A stretch of DNA of 64,000 bases, from the NCBI RefSeq assembly GCF_003355005.1, contig NZ_CP029985.1:2285001-2349000 (forward strand), given 5' to 3'. Under the pieces are notes generated by a model, which saw nothing but the letters and a program-made list of their open reading frames with translations, was not told the origin of the DNA and did not search any database. This stretch comes from Sphingomonas sp. FARSPH. GTDB lineage: Bacteria; Pseudomonadota; Alphaproteobacteria; Sphingomonadales; Sphingomonadaceae. A program made the position numbers and the translations under genes. Below, piece after piece: positions 27,067 through 36,167 of the stretch (position 1 is its first letter; each line of letters begins with the position of its first letter).

Positions 27067-28296
27067 TCAGCCAGCCGCCAATGTCCCGTCTGCATCCTCC
27101 GTCTCGCGCTCGGTGAGAATGGTCGTGACCGCGACGTCGGCGGTGACGTTGGCCGCCGTCGCGAACATGTCGGGGATGGTATCGACTGCGAGGAACAGCG
27201 GCAGCAGTTCGATCGGGACGCCGACGGCCAGCGCCACGGGGGCGTAGGCGGCAAAGAAGCTGATCTGGTTCGGCAGCCCGGCGATCACGAGATTGTTGAG
27301 CACGGCGAGCAGCGCGACGAGGCCGAGCTGGCCGATGCCAAGCTCGATACTGTTGAGACGCGCCAGCGCGAGCGTCGCGAGGCCGATCGCGGTGGGTGCG
27401 CTGATTCGGAACAGCGCGACGGCTAGCGGCAGCACCGTGCCCACCGGCCGCGCGGGCAGGCCGAGCGTCCGCGTCGCCTCCAGCATGGCAGGCAGCGAGG
27501 CGAGCGAGGATTGCGTGCTGAACGCGACCGATTGCGCGGGCAGCACAGCGCGCAGGAACGCCGACAGCCGCGTGCGCGCGGCGACCGCGACGAGCAGCAC
27601 GAACGCCGCGAGCAGGACGACACCGCCGACGACACGCGCGACGACATACCAGAGCAGCAGCGCCCCGACCGCGAAGCCGCTGCGTGCGGCGACGTCGAAC
27701 GCCAGCGCGAAGACGCCGATCGGCGCGACGAGCAGGACCCAGCCGATGATGACGAGCAGCGCGTCGGCAATGCCCTGGCAGGCGTCGGCGATGGCGGCGG
27801 CGCGCGACCGGTCGATGTGGCGCAGCGCGATGGCGAAGACCAACGCGAACAGCACGACGGGCACGATCGCGCCCTGCGCTGCCGAGGCGATCGGATTGAC
27901 CGGCACCAGCGCGCGCAACGTCTCGCCGAGCGGCGGCAGGTCGGGCAGCTTCGTGCCGGTCGCGCGCACCGCGTCGAGGCCGGTCACCTGCCACCCGCGG
28001 AACATGGCCGATCCGAGTGCGACGCCGAACACGGCCGAGGCGGAGAGGAACAGAACGAACGCGCCGATCGCGCGGCGCGCCACGCGGCTCGATCCGCCCG
28101 AGCCAGATCCACTGCCCAGGCCGGTCACCACCAGCGCGAAGACGAGCGGGATGATCGGCATCCGCAAGGCGTCGAGCCACACCCCGCCGATCGTCTGCAG
28201 GGTCGGCAGCGCGACGCTGTTCGGCCCCGCCAGATACCCTAGGGTCAGACCGGCGATCAGACCCGCCAATATGCGTCCAACGGCAGGAATCTTCAT
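27067..28296 (-). CDS. DAACS-family cation symporter with altered substrate site
   Basis: A 409-residue secondary transporter of the dicarboxylate/amino acid:cation symporter family. The hairpin-1 serine motif reads STQSSLASLPAMLEA. The substrate-site segment of helix 8 reads DTIPDMFATAANVTAD (371-386). Against the glutamate transporter GltPh (DMGRTMVNVTGD), the amino-group-binding aspartate, the asparagine and last aspartate are kept, but the arginine that holds an acidic side chain is Ala379. This predicts a neutral or sulfur-type amino-acid-like substrate, as in ASCT or cystine-type members; that is inference. Its start overlaps the monooxygenase stop by four bases, so import and oxidation are likely linked. 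Confidence 0.85.
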   Translation of the reverse strand: MKIPAVGRILAGLIAGLTLGYLAGPNSVALPTLQTIGGVWLDALRMPIIPLVFALVVTGLGSGSGSGGSSRVARRAIGAFVLFLSASAVFGVALGSAMFRGWQVTGLDAVRATGTKLPDLPPLGETLRALVPVNPIASAAQGAIVPVVLFALVFAIALRHIDRSRAAAIADACQGIADALLVIIGWVLLVAPIGVFALAFDVAARSGFAVGALLLWYVVARVVGGVVLLAAFVLLVAVAARTRLSAFLRAVLPAQSVAFSTQSSLASLPAMLEATRTLGLPARPVGTVLPLAVALFRISAPTAIGLATLALARLNSIELGIGQLGLVALLAVLNNLVIAGLPNQISFFAAYAPVALAVGVPIELLPLFLAVDTIPDMFATAANVTADVAVTTILTERETEDADGTLAAG

Positions 28297-29333
28297 GCTG
28301 CGACGATGTTCGTCACGGCGGTCGTGCCCATCACCTGTGCGGCGAAGCGTTCCATCTCCTCCGCCTGTGGGCTCATCTGCAAGAGCAGCAGGTCGAGGCC
28401 CGCCGCCTCATACTCGGCGATCCGTTCCTTCAGTTGCTCGGGCGTGCCGACCAGATTGGGGCGCAACCCCCGGTTGGACACCGAATATTCCTGGAGCTTG
28501 AGTTCGCGCTCCAGTTGCGTGCCCGACAGCCATTGGTCGAAATTGGCATATCCCGCGGGCAGATCGGTGACCGTGGTAATGCGTTCGAGCTCGCGCTTCG
28601 CCTCCGCCTCGCTGTCGCGGACGATGGCATAGGCCGCCATGCCGTAGTGCATCGGCGGACCGCCGGCGGCGCGGCGGCGGCCGGCCATATCGACGATCTT
28701 CGGCGCGATCGCCGCGACGGGATCGCCGTGCATGACATAGGCGTCGCATTGTGTGGCGATCATCGTCTTGGCCGCCTCGCTCTCGCCACCGGCATAGATG
28801 GTGGGGCGTTTGACGGGCTTGGGGGCGCAGATCGCCGCGTCGGTCGTGTAGAATTGCCCGGCGAAGCTGAAACGCTCCTGCGTCCACAGGCCATCGACGA
28901 CGCTGAGCCATTCGGCGGTGCGGGCGTAGCGATCGTCGTGCTGGTCGAATTGCAGACCGTATTGGCGGGCCTCGTCGGCCCACCAGCTCGACACGACGTT
29001 GAGCGACAGGCGGCCGCCGGCGATCCGGTCGATGTTCGCCGCCGCCTTGGCGAACAATGCGGGATGGTGGAAATTGGGGCGCACCGCGACCATCAGCTCC
29101 AGCCGCTCGGTCACCGCAGCGAGCGCGGCGGCGGTCGACCAGGCGTCGAGCGCGGGCTGGTCGATGCCTTTGATGTCGTTGAGGTTCAACTCGGCGATCA
29201 GCGTCAGGTCGTAACCCCAGCGCTCGGCATCCTGCGTCAGCGCCTTGGCATAGGCCCAGCTCGCATCCATGCCTTCGTCGGGGACGTTGCGCAGCCAGCC
29301 GCCGAACACCGGCATCCAGAACCCGTAGCGCAT
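28293..29333 (-). CDS. LLM-class flavin-dependent monooxygenase, SfnG/SsuD-like
   Basis: A 346-residue luciferase-like monooxygenase that would use FMNH2 and O2. It begins MRYGFWMPVFGGWLRNVPDE, the pattern of dimethylsulfone monooxygenase SfnG, and has NFHHPALFAKAAANIDRIAGGRLSLN at 86-111, VVSSWWADEARQYG, YAGGESEAAK and a C-terminal NLVGTPEQLKERIAEYEAAGLD. Known relatives cleave C-S bonds of sulfones or sulfonates or oxidise small organics. No flavin reductase gene lies in this operon, so FMNH2 must come from elsewhere. It overlaps both neighbours by four bases, showing tight coupling with the ATP-grasp and symporter genes. Confidence 0.88.
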   Translation of the reverse strand: MRYGFWMPVFGGWLRNVPDEGMDASWAYAKALTQDAERWGYDLTLIAELNLNDIKGIDQPALDAWSTAAALAAVTERLELMVAVRPNFHHPALFAKAAANIDRIAGGRLSLNVVSSWWADEARQYGLQFDQHDDRYARTAEWLSVVDGLWTQERFSFAGQFYTTDAAICAPKPVKRPTIYAGGESEAAKTMIATQCDAYVMHGDPVAAIAPKIVDMAGRRRAAGGPPMHYGMAAYAIVRDSEAEAKRELERITTVTDLPAGYANFDQWLSGTQLERELKLQEYSVSNRGLRPNLVGTPEQLKERIAEYEAAGLDLLLLQMSPQAEEMERFAAQVMGTTAVTNIVAA

Positions 29334-30241
29334 CAGCGTGCCTCCCCGATCCAGCCGACGATCCGGTCGACCAGCCGGTCGTGCGGGTCCCAGCCCAGCA
29401 CGTCGAGCGGCCTGGCGACGAAGTTCGACAGCGCGTTGACGTCGTAGAAGCGGGGCGTGCCGTCGCGATCGTCGATCATCACCTCGACCCCGCCGAGATC
29501 GAGCGCGGCGGCGCGGGCGATGCGCTCCGCCGCGTCACGCAGGTGCGCGGGCGGCTCGGTCGCGGTCATGGTGATCGCGCTGCCGGGAACCTGGCAGGCG
29601 TCCGCCGGGCACAGGTCGAACGCCCCGGCGCCGGCGACGTCGATCGCGTAGAGATAGGCGCGGTCGAGCGTCTCGATCCGCGTGATCGTGCCGCCTCGCG
29701 CGGGGACATAGTCCTGCACCAGCAGCACGCCGTCGATGCTGGTCGGCATCGTGCCGTCCGCGACCGCGGCGCTGAGGGCGGCCATGTCGTCGAAGCGTAC
29801 GATACCGGCGCCGGCGCCGCCGATATTGGCCTTCACCACCAGCGGAAAGCCGATCGCCGCCGCCGCGGCGGGGACATCGGCGGCGCGATGGACGACGCGG
29901 GTCGCGGGAATGGCGAGACCGAGCGAGGCGATCAGCGCTAGCTGGCGCGCCTTCGACGTGTCAATCGCGAGCGCCGCGGTGCCGTTCAGCACCCGCGCGC
30001 CGGACATCTCCCAGCGCGCAAGCAGCGACTGCGCCCAGAAGATCGGATGCTCCGCCTCGCGCAGGAACGCCGACATCGCCAGCCGGCTGAGGATCACTGG
30101 CGCGGGCGGCTGCGCCTCGGCAGGGTCGAAGGCCGTGCGCGGGGTCAGCGTATCATAGGCGACACCGCGCCGGTCCAGCGCGGCGAACAGCGGCGTAAAC
30201 CATTGCGGATGTTCGTAGAGAATGGCGAGATCGGCGGTCAT
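29333..30241 (-). CDS. ATP-grasp ligase (RimK-like)
   Basis: A 302-residue ATP-grasp enzyme from ATG 30241. It has an N-terminal domain beginning MTADLAILYEHPQWFTPLF, the ATP-lid segment FPLVVKANIGGAGAGIVRFDD, LLVQDYVPARGG, and the metal-binding end LGGVEVMIDD and FYDVNALSNF, as in RimK-type carboxylate-amine ligases. Such enzymes join a carboxylate to an amine or thiol through an acyl phosphate. The substrate is unknown. It is the first gene of the tightly coupled minus-strand operon (ligase, monooxygenase, symporter, desaturase, PhnD-like). An upstream in-frame extension to 30277 lacks family features. Confidence 0.83.
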   Translation of the reverse strand: MTADLAILYEHPQWFTPLFAALDRRGVAYDTLTPRTAFDPAEAQPPAPVILSRLAMSAFLREAEHPIFWAQSLLARWEMSGARVLNGTAALAIDTSKARQLALIASLGLAIPATRVVHRAADVPAAAAAIGFPLVVKANIGGAGAGIVRFDDMAALSAAVADGTMPTSIDGVLLVQDYVPARGGTITRIETLDRAYLYAIDVAGAGAFDLCPADACQVPGSAITMTATEPPAHLRDAAERIARAAALDLGGVEVMIDDRDGTPRFYDVNALSNFVARPLDVLGWDPHDRLVDRIVGWIGEAR

Positions 30242-30392
30242 GGCGATATGCCATGCCGGACCTCGGGCGGGATGCAAACCGGCGTGGGCTTGGGCGGCCC
30301 CAAGAAAGGCTTTGCACGCATGTTATCGAAGCAGCGCCAGAGTAGGCTTGCTCAGGAAAGGTGGGGAGTCCCCTTAAGGTGAGAGCGGCGGT

Positions 30393-30718
30393 TCCCGAAG
30401 GAATTTGAGGACGAAGCGTTGCGGTTGTTGGCGACCGGCGGTCGTACGCAGCGGGAGGTGGCTATTGCAGCCAGCGCATGACGCGGGTTGCCGGATGATG
30501 GCTTCGCCATCGGGTCTTGTCGCGCGGAACGACCGATGCGCGAGAATGGCGTGCGCCGGCGGCAGAAGCGGCGGTTCAAGCGGACCACCGATAGCGAATA
30601 TGGCGGGCCGATTGCGCCGAACATCATCGACCAGGACTTGACCGCAACGGCGCTCAGCCCGAAGTAGGGCGTCGACATCTACTGCGCCTGGACGGGAGAC
30701 TGTCAATCCATGCGATCT
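30393..30718 (+). pseudogene. IS3-family transposase relic
   Basis: Two fragments of an IS3-family element survive. First, OrfA-like FEDEALRLLATGGRTQREVA, ending at a stop near 30480. Second, OrfB-like MRENGVRRRQKRRFKRTTDS (from 30536) and APNIIDQDLTATAL, then a stop at 30664 followed by GVDIYCAWTG, the remnant of the GDITYIWT motif of the catalytic core. The rest is deleted. Most of the 480-base gap between the ATP-grasp gene and the TetR gene is accounted for by this relic, so the operon's original promoter region may have been disturbed. Confidence 0.8.
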
Positions 30719-30724
30719 ACCGAC

Positions 30725-31369
30725 CTATCTGTTTTCTGATCGTGCGGGCGAGGGAAGCAATTCCTCGAGCGTTCCGTTCGGTGCGGCGCGTTCCAGCAGT
30801 GAGCCGAGGAGGTCGACCGACTCCTCCATCGCGGCCGGATTGTCGATGAACTCGCGCCCCAGCGACATGCCCCGCATAGCCCAGACCACCAGCCGAATGG
30901 CCGAGTTGTCGGCGACATTCGTGCCAAGGCGCTCGCGGAAAGCCTTGGCGGCAAGCTCCTCGATCGCTGTCTGCACCGGCTTGATGAGCGCGGCGAGGTC
31001 GGGATCGCTGCGCGAGGCGACGAAGATCTCGAGCACCGCGACCCCCGAAGGCCGTGACAGCACCTCCCACGAGATACGGGGCCAGTCCGAGACACGCGAT
31101 CCGATCTGCCTCTCGCTTTGGAGCTCGCGATAGGCGATCACCTCGGCATCGAAGACCCAGCGCACCACGTCCGCGATGAAGGCGGCGCGCGAGGCGAAAT
31201 GGTGGGTGATCGCGCCGCGGCTGACCCCGGCTTCGTCGGCGATCACGGCGTTGCTGGCGCGGGTATAACCCAGTCGGCTGATCGCCCGGACCGCCGCCTC
31301 GAACAGCGCTGCGCGCGTGTCCGCCGTGCGCTGCTCCTGCGTCCGCCGCTGAATCTTTGTCCCGCTCAT
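30725..31369 (-). CDS. TetR-family transcriptional regulator
   Basis: A 214-residue TetR regulator. The DNA-binding region is RAALFEAAVRAISRLGYTRASNAVIADEAGVSRGAITHHFASRAAF, residues 19-64, a clean TetR helix-turn-helix. The C-terminal domain has WEVLSRPSGVAVLEIF and a long helical stretch ending EELLPSPARSENR. It is encoded on the same strand between the TonB-dependent receptor and the accessory operon and could control either, though the IS3-family relic now separates it from the operon. Confidence 0.9.
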   Translation of the reverse strand: MSGTKIQRRTQEQRTADTRAALFEAAVRAISRLGYTRASNAVIADEAGVSRGAITHHFASRAAFIADVVRWVFDAEVIAYRELQSERQIGSRVSDWPRISWEVLSRPSGVAVLEIFVASRSDPDLAALIKPVQTAIEELAAKAFRERLGTNVADNSAIRLVVWAMRGMSLGREFIDNPAAMEESVDLLGSLLERAAPNGTLEELLPSPARSENR

Positions 31370-31433
31370 CCTCGCTCCCTCGACATGTGCCGAGCTTGAG
31401 CGCGTCCGGACGCGCGAGACAAGGTCCTATCCA

Positions 31434-33790
31434 TCAGAAGCGCCACTCGAACGCCCCGCCGATGCGGCGAAAGGCGTTGTCGGGCAGCGTCTGTACGTAC
31501 TGACCCGCCGAGAAATTGCCCGGATAGATTGCCGCCGCATAGCGCTTGTCGAACAGGTTGCGCACGAAGACGCTAAAGCGGGCATGATCGCCGATGTCGC
31601 CGATCCCGACCGTCGCGTTGACCAGCGAATAGCCCGGCTGGATCGTGTTGGGATCGTTGATCGCGTAATAGAAGCGGCTGCGATAGCGCCAGTCGGCGGT
31701 GACGAAGACCTTCAGGTCGTCGCCGATCGGCTGGTCGATATTGGCGGCAAGGCTGGTCGTCCATTTCGATGCGCCGACCAGCGGCGTGCCCGCGGCGTTG
31801 AAGCTCGGCCCGGCGAGCGTGCACCCCTGCGCCGCGGTCTGTCCGGTGAAGCAGGCGACGTTGTAATTGCCGTATTTGGCGTCGAGGTAGGTGACGCCGC
31901 CGTTGAAGCTGATACCGCGCGCAGGGCGGACGATCGCCTCCGCCTCGACGCCGCGCGTCTTCAGTTCGCTCGCATTGCCGGTGCGGAACGAGCCCAGACC
32001 GCCGTTCAGCGTGGGGTCGAATACCTGCGCCTGGAAATCGCGGAAGTTGTTGATGAAGCCCGCGACGTTCAGGCTGAGCTTGCGGTCGAGCAGGTCGAAC
32101 TTGCCGCCGATCTCATAGGCGTCGACCGTCTCGGGATCGACGTTGAACGCGACACCGGCGGCAGAACTGATCGCCGGCCCCTTGTAGCCGCGCGTATAGG
32201 TGGCGTAGAGGTTCGCAGTCGGCGTCACGGCATATTCGATCCCCGCCCGCCCGGAAAAGCCATCGGCGTTCCGGCCCGCGACGATCGGCGCGGCGAGCGC
32301 CCCGATGCAGCGCTGGCCGCCGCTCAGCAGGAAGGTGACGAGGTTGCACACGCCCGGCACCGCGGTGACGGTGGTCGTCGATGCGATCTCATCGCGCGTG
32401 TAGCGACCGCCGGCGATCAGACGCAGCTGCGACGTCAGGTTGAAGGTCAGCTGCGCGAAGCCGGCATAGCTTTTCGTCGTATAGTTGAAGTTCGATTGTC
32501 CGTTGACCGGCGACAGGCGCACCGGGAAACTCGCGGGGAAGACGCCGAACGTGCCGTCCTGCAAGATCTGCGCGTCGATATGCTGACGGAAGAAATAGAG
32601 GCCTGCGGTATAGTCGATCGCGCCGTGGTCCGAGTTCGCGACGCGCAGCTCTTCGGACAGCTGATACGATTGCGAATTGGCGATGTTGGTGTCGAAGAAC
32701 GCCACCGGCGTCTGGTCGACGTCGTTGTTCGCGCGGGCCTTCAGGTTGCGATAGGCGGTGACCGACGTGATCGCCACCGGACCCGCGTCGTAATTGACCG
32801 CAAGCTGGGCGCCGAAGCTCTTTTCGTCGCGCACGACGTCGGTGCTGCCGATCGCGGTCTTGTTGTTCGTCGGGGAGGCGACGACGCCGAGTGCCGTATT
32901 CTGGACGAAGACAAAATTGGCGGGTGCGAAGGGACGGAAGGCCGCGGGGATCGGCGTCGGATCGTTGCCGCCGAACTTGCGGATCGTCGAATAGGCTTCG
33001 ATCCCGCTATTGTTCTGGTTGTCGACGATCGCATACAGGCTGAGCCGATCGGTCGGCTTCCATAGCAATTTGCCCGTGCCGAACCAGCGCCGCACCGGAT
33101 CGAGCCGGCCGGGGCCGACAAGCTGCGTCGAGGGCTTCTGATACTGATAGCCACCGACGACGCGCAGCGCCGCGGTATCGCCGATCGGCACGTTCACCAC
33201 CGCCTGCGACTGGACCTGGTCGCGGCTACCGGCCTGCACCCGGCCGCTGCTGCTCCACGTGCCGAGTTCTGGCCGGGCGGTGGTGATCGAGATAAGGCCC
33301 GCGGTGGTGTTCTTGCCGAACAGCAGCCCCTGCGGCCCGCGCAGCACCTCGACGCGCTCGACATCCGCCAGCGAATTGAGGGGCACGTAGCGCGGCAGCG
33401 TAATGTTGACGTCGTCGACGGCGATGCCGACCGCGGATTCGATGCCATAATCGAACGGTTGGTGCCGACGCCGCGGATCGCGATTGGCACGCCGGTGGCG
33501 TGAAGTCGGCGGTGCGCGACCGCGCTGTGCGGACGCAGCGACTGGCCGTGCGCGGTGATCGCGATCGCACGTCGCGCAGGTCCGTGCGCCGCTGCGCGGT
33601 GACGACGATGTCGCCGTCGTCGTCGTAGCATTGCCTGCGGTGTCGCGGCTTCGACCGGGAGGGCGCTTGAGGGAGGCGCCGTCTGTGCCTGCGCGTTGCC
33701 GGCCATGCCAGCACGCTCGTCCGCATCAGCCATCCAATGCGCACGTCGTTTCCTCACCGGCGCGGCCATGCCGCTTGACGCAAGCATCGT
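31434..33790 (-). pseudogene. TonB-dependent receptor with frameshifted N-terminus
   Basis: The open part (31434-33386, 650 codons) encodes most of an outer-membrane TonB-dependent receptor: the plug end VERVEVLRGPQGLLFGKNTTAG, then the barrel, ending IGGAFEWRF with the C-terminal aromatic required for outer-membrane insertion. Upstream the frame changes. GIESAVGIAVDDVNI is readable in frame, but a base is missing near 33466; IAIRGVGTNR lies in a second frame and DIVVTAQRRTDLRDV, the TonB-box-proximal region, in a third. Thus signal peptide, TonB box and early plug are broken. Either the gene is dead or the sequence is faulty in this stretch. Substrate is unknown; relatives import siderophores, vitamins or glycans. 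Confidence 0.85.
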
Positions 33791-33859
33791 CTGCTGAACA
33801 TCTGTCAGCGTGTATGTAAGTTGCGCATTTTCTGGAGGACGGGATCGACATTGGGCACC

Positions 33860-36144
33860 GACGCGCAGTGCGTGCGCATTCGCTGTGCACGGCCAGGTGC
33901 CAGCACGCATGCGTCACCGATCAGCGGCGCATGACGCATGTACGCGAGCGTGCGATCCGCGAAGCGGCGCGTGCATGCCGCGACGGCCGGCGCGGATCCA
34001 TGCATGCGCCGCGTGGCGCGCATATCCGGATGCGGCATCGGCGTGTCGACATGCGCGCGTCGAACGCGATGCGTGCGCGCATTGCCTCGGCGACGGCATG
34101 GTCGACCTGGAACACCGACCTGATCGCCGCGCGGCGCGATGATCGCGGTGAGCACGGGCCAGGCTCATGTCGCTGCGTGCATCCCGTGCGCGATCCACGC
34201 AACGGCGCACGTTCGAGTATGGCGAGGATCCGTGCATCCGGGCTGCTCGCGGCGCGGCGGTCGACGGCGTCCAGTCGCAGCACGTGCTATCGACGGTCAA
34301 GCATTTCGCGCTTAACGCGCAGGAACGGCCGCATGCGGTCGACGGCCGGATCGCCGACGATGCTTTCGCATGAGCGATGCCGCTCGGATCGCGATCGACG
34401 CGGCGCCCGGCGCGTGATGGCGCTCAACGCGTCACGCCGCCGGCCTGCGCAGGCTCGAATCGGGTGTGGCGGGACGGCGCTCCGCGGCTTCGTGATGTCG
34501 GACGGGGTGCGGTCGGCGCTCTCGACACGGCGCTCGCCGGGCTCGACCAGCAATCGGCGCGCAGATCGACAAGCAGGTATCTTCGGTCGCCGCTGGCCGA
34601 GGCGGCGGCCCGCGATGCCGCTATGCCGCGCGGTCGCCGTATCGACAGGCGCGTCCTGCGTCGCTTACGCGGTCGGCGGATGCGCACGCCGCCGGTCGCC
34701 GATCGACTGTCGCGACGCGCCGTCGCCCGCGCGATCGACGGCGAGCGTATTGCGCTCTGCGCAACGCGGCGCGCTGCTGCCGCTGCGGATGTCGCGACGA
34801 TCGTTGTGATCGGCGGCTCATGCGACGCGATCGCCGGCGGTCGCTGTCGGCGGGCGCGCAGATCGACAAGCAGGTACCGTACGCCGCTGGCCGAGGCGGC
34901 GGCCGCGATGCCGCCTATGCCGCGCGGGTCACCGATATGAACAGGCGCGTCCTGCGATCGCTCTACGCGGTCGGACTGGATGCGCACCCGCCGGTGAAGG
35001 CGCCGATCGACTTGTCGCGAACGCGGCCGTCGCCCGCGCGATCGAGGACGAGGGTATTGTGCTGCTGCGCAACCGCGGCGCGCTGCTGCCGCTGTCGAAG
35101 GATGTCGCGTCGATCGTTGTGATCGGCGCTATGCCGATGCCGGGGTGCTGTCGGGGGCGGATCGACGCAGGTCCAGCCGGCGGGTGGGCCGACGTGTCGC
35201 TGCCGATGGGGGTGAGGGGCCCCTCGCCAATACAACAACCAGACGATCGCGCGACGTTGGCACCCGGCGAGGTACGCATCGATGGCCGCTATCCGGCCGA
35301 GGCGGCGGCCGCCGCCCGCCGCGCCGACGTCGCGATCGTCTTCGCGACGCAGTGGATGACAGAGGGCGCGGACGTCCCCGACCTGTCGCTGCCCGGGGGT
35401 CAGGATGCGACGATCGCCGCGGTCGCCGCAGCCAATCCCAAGACGATCGTCGTGCTAGAGACCGGCGGCCCCGTGCTGATGCCCTGGCTCGACAAGACCG
35501 GCGCGGTGCTGGAGGCGTGGTATGGCGGCGCGAAAGGGGGTGATGCGATTGCGGCGACGCTGTTCGGCGACGTGAACCCGTCGGGTCGGTTGCCGGTGAC
35601 ATTCCCCGCCTCGGCCGACCAGCTGCCGCGCCCGGCGCTGCCCTATGCCGGGATGGTCGACCGCGATTTCGCCGCCGGGCTGGCCGCGGGCAAGAGCTAT
35701 CCGATCGATTACGACATCGAAGGCGCGGACGTCGGCTATCGCTGGTTTGCGCGCAAGGGGGCGGTGCCGCTGTTCCCGTTCGGCTTCGGGCTCGGTTACA
35801 CGACGTTCGATCATGGCGCGGTGACGGTCACCGGCGGCGCCCGGCCAAGCGCGCGCGTGACGATCCGCAACACGGGGATGCGCGCAGGCAGCGAGGTGGC
35901 CCAGCTTTACCTCGTATCGACGCCGGCAGGGCGTACGCTGCGCCTCGCCGGATTTGCCAAGGTGGTCGTGCCAACCGCCGAAGCCGTGACCGCGACCATC
36001 CCGATCGAGCCGCGCCTGCTCGCCGACAGCAAGGGCGGCCGCTGGACCATGCCGGCGGGTGCCTATGGATTCGCGCTCGGCCGGTCTGCCACCGACCTGG
36101 GCCCGGTCGTCACCGTAACCCTCCCGGCGCGCCAGTGGCGCTGA
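33860..36144 (+). pseudogene. GH3-family glycosidase, N-terminal half broken by frameshifts
   Basis: The C-terminal half is open from about 35059 to 36144: LLRNRGALLPLSKDVASIVVIG, residues 2-23 of that frame, then ATQWMTEGADVPDLSLPGGQD, LMPWLDKTGAVLEAWYGG, FGDVNPSGRLPVTFP, and a fibronectin-III-like end (FGFGLGYTTFD). The N-terminal (beta/alpha)8 domain is readable only in pieces and several frames, for example RTFEYGEDP and HVLSTVKHFALNAQE (34215-34324) and FVMSDGVRSA (34487). Part is tandemly duplicated. The catalytic aspartate region (MSDW in intact relatives) reads MSDG. Such enzymes are secreted beta-glucosidases or xylosidases. As sequenced it cannot make a working enzyme. The exact 5' end is unclear. 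Confidence 0.8.
34556..35130 (+). repeat. Imperfect tandem duplication in the GH3 gene
   Basis: A segment of about 270 bases starting at 34556 recurs at 34853 (offset 297). Both copies begin GGCGCGCAGATCGACAAGCA and end with a version of GATCGTTGTGATCGGCG, with substitutions and many single-base indels between them. Copy 2 is closer to a readable GH3 frame (AVGLDAHPPVKAPIDL, IEDEGIVLLRN). Confidence 0.75.
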
Positions 36145-36167
36145 CCCTCATCGCAAAGGACCGTCCG

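Noticed and set aside
33860..34990. Several open frames of 70-310 codons on both strands
   Set aside because: They are Arg/Ala-rich readings across the frameshifted GH3 N-terminal region. Short GH3 motifs appear in changing frames, so none is a separate gene.
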